The position numbers and the translations under genes are program-made. From Crateriforma spongiae (GTDB lineage: Bacteria; Planctomycetota; Planctomycetia; Pirellulales; Pirellulaceae): 64,000 nt of DNA. The stretch spans positions 682,001 to 746,000 of the forward strand of contig NZ_JAAXMS010000003.1 of the NCBI RefSeq assembly GCF_012290005.1, read 5' to 3'. How positions within the stretch are numbered: position 1 is the first letter of the stretch; each line of letters starts with the position of its first letter. This document shows positions 45,399 through 53,003 of the stretch, piece by piece. Under the pieces are notes generated by a model. The model was given only the letters and a program-made list of their open reading frames with translations. It searched no databases and was not told where the DNA came from.

Positions 45399-46969
45399 GA
45401 ATTCGTCTCCTGTTGTTGTTCGGTCGCTTCGGCGGAAAAGGCTTTGATGCCCGCCGGGTGCATCGAAATCGAAAGCGAGCTTTCGTCTGCGTCGAATTCA
45501 ATCCGACTGATCAGCAACGTCAGCACCGCCGACTTCTCGCGAGTGTTCAGCTCATTCCAGACGTTGCCAAAATCTGCAAAGGCGGCGTTCACATCACGCT
45601 CGTCGATCTGTTCCGCAGTCAAACGTTCGATCTCGCCGTTAACGATTTCAAGCGACTCGATAATGCCGGCGACCTCCTGGTGCAATGCGGCCAATCGCTC
45701 TGAATCGCCAGACCCGGCATCCGTCGAATTGCTCACATGTTTCATCTGCTCGTGCTGGTGATTCAACCGTTGGGTGAGCTGCGTTCGTTGGGTAGTCAAC
45801 TCCGCCAACTCCGCTTCACAACGTTTGCTCGACTGTTCCAGCACATCGCGGCGCAAACCTGGATCATCCGCGATGCAGCGAATCTGGTCGACCACAGCGG
45901 CCTCGATATCAGCCGCTGGCAACGAGGGTGACGGACAATACTTCCGCCCGCGTTTGATTGCCGTCACACACGTGTAGTAGCGGTACACTTTCGACCGGCG
46001 GCGAGCGACGTTGTGAACCATTGAGTAGTTGCACGCCGGGCAATAGATCAAACCTTTCAACAACGCCTGATACTTGTTGACCAAGTGATTGCCGCCGCCG
46101 CGAGCGTGACTACGCATCATCGCCGCGACATCGTCGAACAACTTCTGGTCAATGATCGGCGTGTGCTCACCCTTGAACGTCTGCGTCTTATGCTTGATCC
46201 GACCAATGTAGGTTTGGTTGGTCAACATTGTGTGCAGCGACGATTTATCAAACGGCTTGCCGCCTCTCGTCTTTCCCGATTTCGTTTTCCAAGACTTCAA
46301 GCACCATCCACGACGGTCAAGTTCTTCGACCACCGGCGTCATCGACTCCATCTCGAGGTACAAGCCAAAAATACGCCGCACCTTCGCCGCCTCGTCCGCG
46401 TTGACCACCAACTTCGGGCTTGGCCCGGATCGGTCGACGTCGTAGCCCAGCACCGGGATACCGCCTGCCCATTTACCACGCCGTCGCTGAGCCGCGATCT
46501 TGTCGCGAATCCGCTCGCCGATGATCTCTCGCTCGAATTGTGCGAACGAAAGAAGAATATTCAACGTCAACCGACCCATCGAGTGCGTCGTATTGAACTG
46601 CTGCGTCACCGAAACGAACGACACGCCATGGTTGTCGAACGTTTCCATGATCTTCGAGAAGTCCAGCAAGCTACGACTCAATCGGTCGACCTTATACACG
46701 ACCACGCAATCAATCTTGCCCGCCGCGATATCCTCCAGCAATCGTTTCATCGCGGGCCGGTCAACGTTGCCGCCCGAGTAGCCGCCATCGTCGTACCTCG
46801 TCGAAATGACCTTCCAGCCCTCTTGCGATTGACTGGCGATGAAGTTCTCGCCGGCTTCACGCTGGGCGTCCAACGAATTGAATTCTTGATCGAGTCCTTC
46901 CTCAGTCGACTTACGAGTGTAAATCGCGCACCGAATGATCCGCCGTTCAGATTCCGTTTTCTTTTTCAT
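45395..46969 (-). CDS. Large serine recombinase, cassette 1
   Basis: A 524-residue site-specific recombinase. The N-terminal resolvase domain (about 12-165) has the catalytic Ser in YTRKS (S21), and the YKVDRLSRS and GRLTLNILLSFAQFEREIIGERIRDK signatures. The recombinase domain (about 180-285), a zinc ribbon (CPAC...YRYYTC...YC, about 308-345) and a coiled coil (about 370-440) follow. Enzymes of this class integrate and excise phages and mobile elements at short att sites. It is flanked by 4-base overlaps with the DUF2924 and HTH genes. It aligns along its length with the recombinase at 49533, but many positions differ, so the duplication is old or the two came from different elements. Confidence 0.93.
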   Translation of the reverse strand: MKKKTESERRIIRCAIYTRKSTEEGLDQEFNSLDAQREAGENFIASQSQEGWKVISTRYDDGGYSGGNVDRPAMKRLLEDIAAGKIDCVVVYKVDRLSRSLLDFSKIMETFDNHGVSFVSVTQQFNTTHSMGRLTLNILLSFAQFEREIIGERIRDKIAAQRRRGKWAGGIPVLGYDVDRSGPSPKLVVNADEAAKVRRIFGLYLEMESMTPVVEELDRRGWCLKSWKTKSGKTRGGKPFDKSSLHTMLTNQTYIGRIKHKTQTFKGEHTPIIDQKLFDDVAAMMRSHARGGGNHLVNKYQALLKGLIYCPACNYSMVHNVARRRSKVYRYYTCVTAIKRGRKYCPSPSLPAADIEAAVVDQIRCIADDPGLRRDVLEQSSKRCEAELAELTTQRTQLTQRLNHQHEQMKHVSNSTDAGSGDSERLAALHQEVAGIIESLEIVNGEIERLTAEQIDERDVNAAFADFGNVWNELNTREKSAVLTLLISRIEFDADESSLSISMHPAGIKAFSAEATEQQQETNS

Positions 46970-47457
46970 TTCTGTCTCCTTCCGAGCCGAAAGAAGAGGA
47001 ATCCGTTGTAGCTGACCCCGGTGATCTCGCCAGCGACTTTCGACAACGAACGAAACCGTTTGCCCTCGTACTCAAATCCGTCCGTCAATACGAGCACCCG
47101 AACCATCTGGCCCTTGTATCGCCGCTCCAGAAAGCTGCCCGGCGGTGGCAAGCGAGGATCCCAGTCGACGTACCCATCTTCCTCCGGCGTGGCCCGACGA
47201 ACGTTGTCCAGAACTTCTTCGCGTGGAGCCGTCATACGAAGATCCGATGTTGCCGCCAACTCTCGAGCCTTCTGCTTCGCTTCGTTGCTCAGCCCGCCTT
47301 CGTCCAACGCTTGCAGCCGCCAAGCGATTCGTCGCACCAAATACTTCTTGTGGCGACTGCGACAAACTTCATCAAACACTTCTTCGTAGAGCGATCGCAG
47401 TTCATTGACTGTCTTGTCCTCAAGCGCGGCAACCGCCAGTCGAGTTTCATCCGTCAT
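46966..47457 (-). CDS. DUF2924 protein, cassette 1
   Basis: A 163-residue protein of the DUF2924 family, recognised by the helical VNELRSLYEEVFDE...YLVRRIAWRLQ segment (about 17-50). The C-terminal part has the pattern YKGQMVRVLVLTDGFEYEG...RFRSLSKVAGEITG...GFLFFRLG. Members usually sit beside large serine recombinases; no biochemical role is known to me. It overlaps the recombinase gene and microprotein b by 4 bases at each end, suggesting equal synthesis and perhaps a complex. Confidence 0.86.
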   Translation of the reverse strand: MTDETRLAVAALEDKTVNELRSLYEEVFDEVCRSRHKKYLVRRIAWRLQALDEGGLSNEAKQKARELAATSDLRMTAPREEVLDNVRRATPEEDGYVDWDPRLPPPGSFLERRYKGQMVRVLVLTDGFEYEGKRFRSLSKVAGEITGVSYNGFLFFRLGRRQK

Positions 47458-47666
47458 CGGCTCACCTCCGTGTTAGCTTGCTCCGTTTCGGAGACGATCG
47501 ACATATCATTTTTGTCGAGCGAATCGGAATCTTGTTCGACGTCAACTTGATTCGACTGGCGAGTGTAGATCGCACATTGCGTCGAAGATTGTTCTGCCTT
47601 GGTCCGGCATCGAGTCAATGCACGCGAAAGAATGGCAGCGATATTGCTGCGTCTTGCATCACTCAT
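47454..47666 (-). CDS. Microprotein b of cassette 1, contains a recombinase N-terminal fragment
   Basis: A 70-residue protein. Residues 5-21 (RRSNIAAILSRALTRCR) form a basic amphipathic helix shared with the 53-residue protein at 48893. Residues about 30-51 (QCAIYTRQSN...DSDSLD) match the start of the adjacent recombinase (RCAIYTRKST...EFNSLD), retaining YTRxS, and the DNA also aligns over about 70 bases. It overlaps the DUF2924 gene by 4 bases and microprotein a by 8. It may be a recombinase remnant fused to a small gene or a peptide that mimics the recombinase N-terminus. Confidence 0.55.
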   Translation of the reverse strand: MSDARRSNIAAILSRALTRCRTKAEQSSTQCAIYTRQSNQVDVEQDSDSLDKNDMSIVSETEQANTEVSR

Positions 47667-47919
47667 GAATGGGTACCTCTGTGAAAGAAGGAATGGATTC
47701 GGCCGCGGTCATCTGCCGCTCAGAAACCGCGTCCGTCACAGAGAGCCCTGGAAACCGACCCGCCTCAAGCCGTTTTCCCAAAGAGTCTTCAAGAGTTCCC
47801 GAAACAGCTTCCAGGCAAAACCGTTTCCATCGCCCCACACCGCGACCAAGCAACTCAGCCACAGCCCGTCGTCGCGCATCTGGCGACAACTCAGCCACAT
47901 CAAAATCCGACTTACCCAC
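47659..47919 (-). CDS. Microprotein a of cassette 1
   Basis: An 86-residue protein read from GTG 47919, which has AAAGGG six bases upstream (a TTG at 47958 would add 13 residues). It contains a basic helix (RRRAVAELLGRGVGRWKR) and the C-terminal words DSLxxRLE and LSVxxxVSxR. Both also appear, in the same order and spacing, in the protein at 48570 on the other side of the spacer. That conservation is the evidence that this is a real gene. It overlaps microprotein b by 8 bases (ATGAGTGA). No function is known. Confidence 0.6.
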   Translation of the reverse strand: MGKSDFDVAELSPDARRRAVAELLGRGVGRWKRFCLEAVSGTLEDSLGKRLEAGRFPGLSVTDAVSERQMTAAESIPSFTEVPIHE

Positions 47920-48171
47920 ACGCAACCCTTTGAAAGAACGACAAGCAACCGGGAGCAACCAAACGCTCCCTCCCCGGTTACCTATGCCGTCCTACCGTTC
48001 GCCTGCGCGCCAAAGTAGAATTCAAGCCAATCAAAAAAATATTCACCCCACCAAGGAACGGTAACGAACAAACCGATCCCCGAGATCGAGCAATTCCTAA
48101 GAGAAAATCACTACATAATCTGCCAAGTGTTCTGACCAACGGTTAGAATCCCACAAGAGTTTGAAAACCGC

Positions 48172-48268
48172 CGGTCGCCCACAACTTCTCTGTTCGGTTG
48201 GGAAACTGACCGTCAGGGGTAAACTCCGAAAGCCGGCGTTTTGCTATTCGCGAAACGCCGGCTTTTTT
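48172..48268 (+). ncRNA. Possible small RNA ending at an intrinsic terminator
   Basis: A two-part stem (CGGTC 48172-48176 with GACCG 48208-48212; CCCA 48178-48181 with TGGG 48199-48202) is followed 16 bases later by a strong terminator on the plus strand. No plus-strand gene ends here, so the terminator may close a small RNA starting near 48120, where TACATAAT could serve as a -10 region. The -35 region is poor. Offered as a candidate only. Confidence 0.3.
48229..48268 (+). terminator. Strong Rho-independent terminator in the cassette spacer
   Basis: AAAGCCGGCGTTT (48229-48241) pairs perfectly with 48253-48265 across an 11-nt loop, and six T follow from 48263. The T-tract favours plus-strand transcripts. 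It insulates the two divergent cassettes or ends a small RNA. Confidence 0.85.
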
Positions 48269-48534
48269 CGTGGTTTCGCGGCGTTCTGCTGTTTTCTCGG
48301 ACTCTCTGGTGAGAGAGTTTGGGTCGGCTGGATCTTGGGGCTGGCGGTGATTTTTTGGCCAGATCGGGCCGAGACTCTCAGAGCTCTCTGGGTGATGGCG
48401 GAGACCGGGTTTTGAGGCTGAGGTTATTCGCTCTTCGGCCCACTCGGGATCTCTTTTCGGCACCTGTTCCGGCTCGGTCGGTCAGAGCCAATTCGGAATT
48501 TTTTGCTTTCGGGTGATGCGCGCACGTTCGGCCC

Positions 48535-48555
48535 AATCGCATAGCTAAGAAAGGG
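48535..48555 (+). promoter_or_regulatory. 21-bp repeat before cassette 2 (copy 1)
   Basis: ATCGCATAGCTAAGAAAGGG (48536-48555, with one more matching A before it) is repeated exactly at 54987-55007. In both places a GC-rich hairpin-forming stretch follows directly and an operon begins shortly after. This suggests a shared leader or promoter element of the mobile module. Confidence 0.6.
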
Positions 48556-48569
48556 AGGCCGCCGGCGGG

Positions 48570-48884
48570 GTGGCCCCAGTTCTGACTGCGATTGATTGGG
48601 GTGTCGTTATTTCTGATTCGGTTGATTTGGGTGCGAGCAGAACGAAGGCCGAGCTAGCCCGGTTTCGTTCGGTCGCGGCAATCTTGGCCCGTGCCGTCGG
48701 GCGTGTTCGGCGTGCGGCGGATGTGTCGCCGGATGGAACGCCTGTTTCTGAAAATTCGGGCGACTCTCTACCCGAGCGGCTTGAGATCGCCGGCGAACCA
48801 CCGCTCTCTGTGTCTCACGAAGTCTCCGACCGCGCTGGTGGGGACCAAAGTTCGATTGAACCGAGACACGGAGAGACAAATTGA
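48570..48884 (+). CDS. Microprotein a of cassette 2
   Basis: Up to 104 residues from GTG 48570; the true start may be further in, since the homology with the counterpart at 47659 begins only near residue 17. The shared features are the basic helix RFRSVAAILARAVGRVRR and the words DSLxxRLE and LSVxxxVSxR in the C-terminal half. The next gene begins eight bases after its stop. Conservation across two divergent cassettes is the main evidence for coding. No function is known; the basic helix may touch DNA or the recombinase. Confidence 0.55.
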   Translation: MAPVLTAIDWGVVISDSVDLGASRTKAELARFRSVAAILARAVGRVRRAADVSPDGTPVSENSGDSLPERLEIAGEPPLSVSHEVSDRAGGDQSSIEPRHGETN

Positions 48885-48892
48885 AAAACGAG

Positions 48893-49054
48893 ATGCGATA
48901 CCAAATGATCGCTGCTTTACTGGCCAAATCGCTGCGACGACGTAAGCCGTGGGTGGGCGAGGCCGTTTACCCGAAGAACGAAAGTGAGCAGTCGGGTGAT
49001 GACCGTCGAGCAGAGACATCCGAGATGACGGAAAAGATCGGAGGTGAACGATGA
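48893..49054 (+). CDS. Microprotein b of cassette 2 (53 residues)
   Basis: A short gene whose ATG at 48893 begins MRYQMIAALLAKSLRRRK, the same basic helix as microprotein b of cassette 1 (RRSNIAAILSRALTRCR). The rest is charged and probably disordered. Its TGA overlaps the ATG of the DUF2924 gene (ATGA at 49051-49054), the same junction as in cassette 1, which argues that it is real. It lacks the recombinase-like fragment found in its counterpart. Confidence 0.55.
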   Translation: MRYQMIAALLAKSLRRRKPWVGEAVYPKNESEQSGDDRRAETSEMTEKIGGER

Positions 49055-49536
49055 CACCGAAAATTGCCGCGGAAGTCCATCGGTTGCCGGACATGACAGT
49101 CAACGAATTGGTGAAGCGATACGAGCAGGTGTATCGCGAAGAATGTCGTAGTCGCAACAAGCAATATCTGATCCGACGCATCGCGTGGAAACTGCAAGCG
49201 AACGAAGAAGGCGGAGTGACGGCCGAGATGCTCTCGAAAGCGGAAGGCTTGGCGGCCGACGCCCAGACCCGTGTAACTGCACCGCGGGAAAACCGCAACG
49301 TTCAAGTCACACCACGACAGGCCAGTGCATTCGTGGACTGGGATCCTCGATTGCCTCCGCCCGGTCAATGGCTCGAGCGGCAGTACAAAGGCCGCATGAT
49401 CAAAGTCGCCGTGTTGCAAGAAGGCTTTGAATACGAAGGCGAGCGGTATCGCTCGTTGACCGCGGTGGCGAAGAAGGTCACCGGCACACACACCAACGGC
49501 TTTTTGTTCTTTCGACTGGGGAGGCGTGAATCGTGA
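49051..49536 (+). CDS. DUF2924 protein, cassette 2
   Basis: A 161-residue DUF2924 protein, paralogue of that at 46966. It shares the helical TVNELVKRYEQVYREECRSRNKQYLIRRIAWKLQ region (about 14-47) and the C-terminal YKGRMIKVAVLQEGFEYEG...RYRSLTAVAKKVTG...GFLFFRLG pattern. The ATG at 49051 has GGAGG seven bases upstream (GATCGGAGGTGAACG), and the gene overlaps the recombinase gene by GTGA. It presumably works with the recombinase, but no activity is known to me. Confidence 0.87.
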   Translation: MTPKIAAEVHRLPDMTVNELVKRYEQVYREECRSRNKQYLIRRIAWKLQANEEGGVTAEMLSKAEGLAADAQTRVTAPRENRNVQVTPRQASAFVDWDPRLPPPGQWLERQYKGRMIKVAVLQEGFEYEGERYRSLTAVAKKVTGTHTNGFLFFRLGRRES

Positions 49537-51101
49537 TCGCGAGCAAGACGACATCGACGCCAACGATTCGTTGTGCCATCTACACCCGCAAGTCGACCGA
49601 CGAGGGATTGGATCAGGAATTCAATTCGCTTGATGCTCAACGGGCCGCGGCCGAATCATTCATTCGCAGCCAAGCCGAAGAGGGTTGGGTGGCGATCGAG
49701 GACCGCTACGATGACGGCGGCTTCTCCGGCGGAAACATAGACCGGCCCGCTTTCCAGCGATTGCTTGAAGACATCGAAGACGGAAAGGTCGACTGCGTGG
49801 TGGTCTACAAGGTCGACCGGCTGAGTCGGTCTTTGATGGACTTTTCGCGGGTGATGGAAACGTTCGACAAGTACGGAGTGTCGTTCGTATCGGTCACACA
49901 GCAATTCAATACGACGCATTCGATGGGGCGACTGACGCTAAACATTCTGCTGTCATTCGCACAGTTCGAACGAGAAATTATCGGCGAACGCATCCGCGAC
50001 AAACTGGCCGCGAACTGCCGGCGTGGGCAGTGGACGGGCGGGTATCCGGTGCTTGGCTACGACGTCGACCGAACTCAGCGGCCACCACGATTGGTCATCA
50101 ACGCAGAGGAAGCGGTTCGCGTTCGCCGAATCTTTGCGATGTACTTGGAATTGAAATCGTTGCTCGCCGTGGCGGAGGAACTCAACAGGCTGCGCTGGTG
50201 CAACAAAGTCTGGCGAACCAAGAAAGGCGACGAAAAAGGCGGCCGTGAATTCAACACAGGCAGCGTTCACACGATGCTTACGAACCCGATCTACATCGGA
50301 CGCATCAAACACAAGTCCGAAACGTACGCTGGGCAGCATGAAGCGATCGTCGACGAAGCGATCTTCGAGCAAGTTCAATCGCAACTGCGGGCGAATCAAA
50401 GCAATCGGTCCAGTCGCCTGCCGTCCAAGAACGGCGGTTTATTGAAGGGCATCATTCGGTGTCCGCAATGCAATCTGGCGATGGTCCACAACGTCTCTCG
50501 GCGGAAGTCCAGAAGCTACCGCTACTACACGTGCGTCGGAGCCATCAAACGTGGTCGGAAATCTTGTCAGCATCCGTCACTGCCGGCCGCGGAGATTGAG
50601 AACGCGGTGATTGAACAAGTCGCTTGCATTGCCGGCGACGCAGATTTGCGTAGCGAGGTCGTACGGCAATCGCAGGAAGCGGTAAAGCTGCAACGCGCTG
50701 AGTTTGATATGCAACGCCAGCAACTCAAACGGCAACTTTCGCGAGACCATGCCGAGGTGCGACGATTGTCGACGAACGAAACCATCAGTTCCATCACGAC
50801 GATCCGTTTGGCCGAGTTGCATGAACGCATCGAAAGGTCCGAACGAAAACTCCGCAACGTGGGCAAGCGTCTTCAGGAGATTGACTCGGGCGTGTTGTGC
50901 GAAAGTGATGTCGACAACGCCTTCGCCGACTTCGACGGTCTTTGGCAAAACCTTTCGATTCGTGAACAAGCCGAGGTGCTGCAACTGTTGATCGCAAAAG
51001 TCGAATTCGATCAGAGCGATTGCACGATCGAAATTTCGTATCACGCCAGCGGTATCGCGGCATTGGAATCACTCAACGATGAACCGGAGACCGTCGCTTG
51101 A
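49533..51101 (+). CDS. Large serine recombinase, cassette 2
   Basis: A 522-residue recombinase starting with GTG. It has the same domains as the one at 45395: resolvase domain with catalytic S21 in YTRKS and YKVDRLSRSLMDFSRVMETFD, a recombinase domain with VLGYDVDRT and the NPIYIGRIKHKS segment, a zinc ribbon (CPQC...YRYYTC...SC), and a coiled coil (about 365-435). It is the better candidate integrase for the replication module to its right, because both are transcribed the same way. It overlaps its neighbours by GTGA and TTGA. Confidence 0.93.
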   Translation: MIASKTTSTPTIRCAIYTRKSTDEGLDQEFNSLDAQRAAAESFIRSQAEEGWVAIEDRYDDGGFSGGNIDRPAFQRLLEDIEDGKVDCVVVYKVDRLSRSLMDFSRVMETFDKYGVSFVSVTQQFNTTHSMGRLTLNILLSFAQFEREIIGERIRDKLAANCRRGQWTGGYPVLGYDVDRTQRPPRLVINAEEAVRVRRIFAMYLELKSLLAVAEELNRLRWCNKVWRTKKGDEKGGREFNTGSVHTMLTNPIYIGRIKHKSETYAGQHEAIVDEAIFEQVQSQLRANQSNRSSRLPSKNGGLLKGIIRCPQCNLAMVHNVSRRKSRSYRYYTCVGAIKRGRKSCQHPSLPAAEIENAVIEQVACIAGDADLRSEVVRQSQEAVKLQRAEFDMQRQQLKRQLSRDHAEVRRLSTNETISSITTIRLAELHERIERSERKLRNVGKRLQEIDSGVLCESDVDNAFADFDGLWQNLSIREQAEVLQLLIAKVEFDQSDCTIEISYHASGIAALESLNDEPETVA

Positions 51102-51541
51102 TCAAAGTCAAAACGAAACTGAACGTCGACATCAAGGCTCGCGGTCGAAAAGTCATCTCGTCAGTAACCGAGGTCGACATGGAAGACGACCGCCCGGTGC
51201 GTCCGAAGCTACATCGCGTGACGAAACTGATGGCGTTAGCGATCCAGTTTCAGGAGAAGCTGCGTCGCGAAGAGGCTCGCGATTTGACCGATCTGGCTCG
51301 GATGGGAAACGTCAGTCAGCCGCGGATGAGCCAGATCATGGGCCTGAACTTGCTGGCTCCCGACATTCAACGGGCATTGCTCGACTTGCCGCCGCAAGGT
51401 CCGGGCAAACCGTTTTTGCACGAGAAACGCATCCGGCCGATCACTGCCATCTTGGATTGGGAAGAGCAGCGGCGGGCTTGGCAGGAACTGCTGCGACAGA
51501 AAGAGGACTTCGAGAACCGACGATCTGTCGCCGCGGGATAG
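51098..51541 (+). CDS. HTH protein of integrase cassette 2
   Basis: A 147-residue basic protein with a TTG start that overlaps the recombinase stop (TTGA). The helix-turn-helix (about 62-87, DLTDLARMGNVSQPRMSQIMGLNLL) and the flanking RVTKLMALAIQFQEKLRR and KRIRPITAIL segments are shared with the protein at 44982. ParB-like HTH proteins bind short palindromes; a perfect 14-bp palindrome lies 190 bases downstream (51731). Its role in recombination or regulation is inferred. Confidence 0.76.
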   Translation: MIKVKTKLNVDIKARGRKVISSVTEVDMEDDRPVRPKLHRVTKLMALAIQFQEKLRREEARDLTDLARMGNVSQPRMSQIMGLNLLAPDIQRALLDLPPQGPGKPFLHEKRIRPITAILDWEEQRRAWQELLRQKEDFENRRSVAAG

Positions 51542-51730
51542 ATTCGCGGACGCTTACTGACCGGAAATCCTATCGCCGGCGACCTCCGTCAACCGGTTTT
51601 TCGGGTTCTGGTCCAAAATTATTTCGCAGCGGTTTTACCGTGGTTTTCGGCTGTTTTTCTGAAATTCCTGCGCGGGCTTGGACCAAACGTGTCACGCGCC
51701 TCCCGTTCAATGCCCTCCGCACGAAGTCGT

Positions 51731-51744
51731 GTTTGCTAGCAAAC
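51731..51744. promoter_or_regulatory. Perfect 14-bp palindrome GTTTGCTAGCAAAC
   Basis: This palindrome lies in the 271-base gap between cassette 2 and the next gene (start 51813). It could be an operator for the cassette HTH protein or for the following genes. No gene is seen in the gap; an open frame from 51678 covers it but is not conserved-looking at its start. Confidence 0.4.
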
Positions 51745-51812
51745 GCTGGATCGCTGGCTCAATCACTCTTTCACGGACGCTGGAACCAAGTGAGCGGAAA
51801 TTTACGCCCGAA

Positions 51813-53003
51813 ATGTCTCGTTTTCTCAACCACCTAACAAACCCCGAAATTGTTCGCACCATTGGCCCGACCCGACTGCTGGATCTGCTCTCACCACACC
51901 AAACGTACCTCGCCGGCCGAGGGTTGAAGCTGCCCGCTCCGTCCAAGGCGGCGACTCTGGATCATGACAAACTAATCGCCATTCTCGAAACACCTTCGAT
52001 GGATACGCCGCAAGAAATGCTCAACGCATTGGGCATGATCAACGACATGGCCACGGAACAGGGAATGGATGCCCTGTTGTCGTCCGCTCGTTCGGCTGAC
52101 GTGCGGCTTGATTTAAGCGATGAAGATTCGCCGGCCGACGTGGCCGTGCAAGTCTGGTTGGCCGCACCGGCATTGCTCGAAGCCCGTCACGCTTGGCACA
52201 CATTCAAGATGCCGCGTCGCATGGAGTGCTATGCACCCGCTGGCGACGACACGCCGCTGTTGAAATTGACGTCGGAGCGGATCGAATCGTGTCGCCGGAA
52301 CGTGGCCGACTGGATGAACCAAAACAATCGCAGTGACAATGCAAAAGTGTTGCTTCGCGAGGACGCGGATCAGGTCGTGACAACGATTCGTCGCGGCGAT
52401 CCTTACAAGAGATTTGAAACAATCGACAAGCGTGGCATTCGCCGAGTGCATTTGCGTCCGGCGGCCAAAGACGTCGCGATCTTGGACCGAGCCGAAAATG
52501 TCCTGCTGGTCAATTCGCAATTGAAGAACGCTCGCGAAGTGTATCGACGCTGCATGGGTTCGATGCTGTTCGGATCACCCGACCATTTCGTGGAGTTTCC
52601 GAGATTCACTTTCGATCCGTTTGTTGAACTTCAAAGAGACGTCCTGTCACCGGCAGACATTGACGAAATCGAGTCGATTCAATTGACCGAAGTTCGATTC
52701 GACTTTGATCGAGACCAGCACCCGTACAAGGTATTCGGTGCTGACGATCTGGTCGCCGACATGGAGCAACATCATTACGAATTGCCTTGGGACGAACGAA
52801 TCCAGAGCATGAATCTGCGATTCAAATTCCGCAACGTTCGCATGCGACGAGCGATCAAGTTGTATGCCGGCAACGCCGCCTGCTACACACGCGACGGGTA
52901 TGCCGAATTGATCGAGCGATGGTTGCGGTTGCGGGGAATCATGCTGGGACGAACGCCGGTGTCGCAGGTGCAGAAAGATGACATGTCTCTGGCAATCGCT
53001 TGA
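51813..53003 (+). CDS. Unrecognised 396-residue protein of the mobile module
   Basis: I do not recognise this protein. It is soluble, without signal or membrane segments. The N-terminal third is helical (NPEIVRTIGPTRLLDLLSPHQTYL). The middle has RRGDPYKRFETIDKRGIRRVHLRP, and the C-terminal third alternates strands (EVRFDFDRDQHPYKVFGADDL; MNLRFKFRNVRMRRAIKLYAGN), as if forming a beta-rich binding domain. ATG 51813 is chosen since the upstream frame runs through the palindrome. It overlaps the next gene by 26 bases, so the two products probably act together. It is conserved enough in reading frame and codon use to be real. Confidence 0.72.
   Translation: MSRFLNHLTNPEIVRTIGPTRLLDLLSPHQTYLAGRGLKLPAPSKAATLDHDKLIAILETPSMDTPQEMLNALGMINDMATEQGMDALLSSARSADVRLDLSDEDSPADVAVQVWLAAPALLEARHAWHTFKMPRRMECYAPAGDDTPLLKLTSERIESCRRNVADWMNQNNRSDNAKVLLREDADQVVTTIRRGDPYKRFETIDKRGIRRVHLRPAAKDVAILDRAENVLLVNSQLKNAREVYRRCMGSMLFGSPDHFVEFPRFTFDPFVELQRDVLSPADIDEIESIQLTEVRFDFDRDQHPYKVFGADDLVADMEQHHYELPWDERIQSMNLRFKFRNVRMRRAIKLYAGNAACYTRDGYAELIERWLRLRGIMLGRTPVSQVQKDDMSLAIA

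Larger units (their letters stand above)
47920..48569. other. Spacer between the divergent integrase cassettes
   Basis: No credible gene lies in these 650 bases. The left third is A/C-rich and should carry the promoter of cassette 1. A structured block follows: a CGGTC...GACCG stem with an inner CCCA/TGGG pair (48172-48212), a strong terminator (48229-48268), and a hairpin ACTCTCT-GGTG-AGAGAGT (48301-48318). A CTC/GAG-rich part comes next, and finally a 21-bp repeat (48535-48555) just before cassette 2. An attachment site for one of the recombinases would be expected here, but none could be identified. Confidence 0.6.

Noticed and set aside
47669-48064. A 131-codon plus-strand frame opposite microprotein a
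   Set aside because: Microprotein a on the minus strand has a homologue in cassette 2 and an overlapping start-stop junction; the plus-strand frame is low-complexity Ser/Arg/Pro and has no support.
48143-48463. Open frames on both strands across the cassette spacer (about 84 and 106 codons)
   Set aside because: They cross the strong terminator and hairpins, have no start signals, and their products look like random translations rich in Arg, Pro and Ser.
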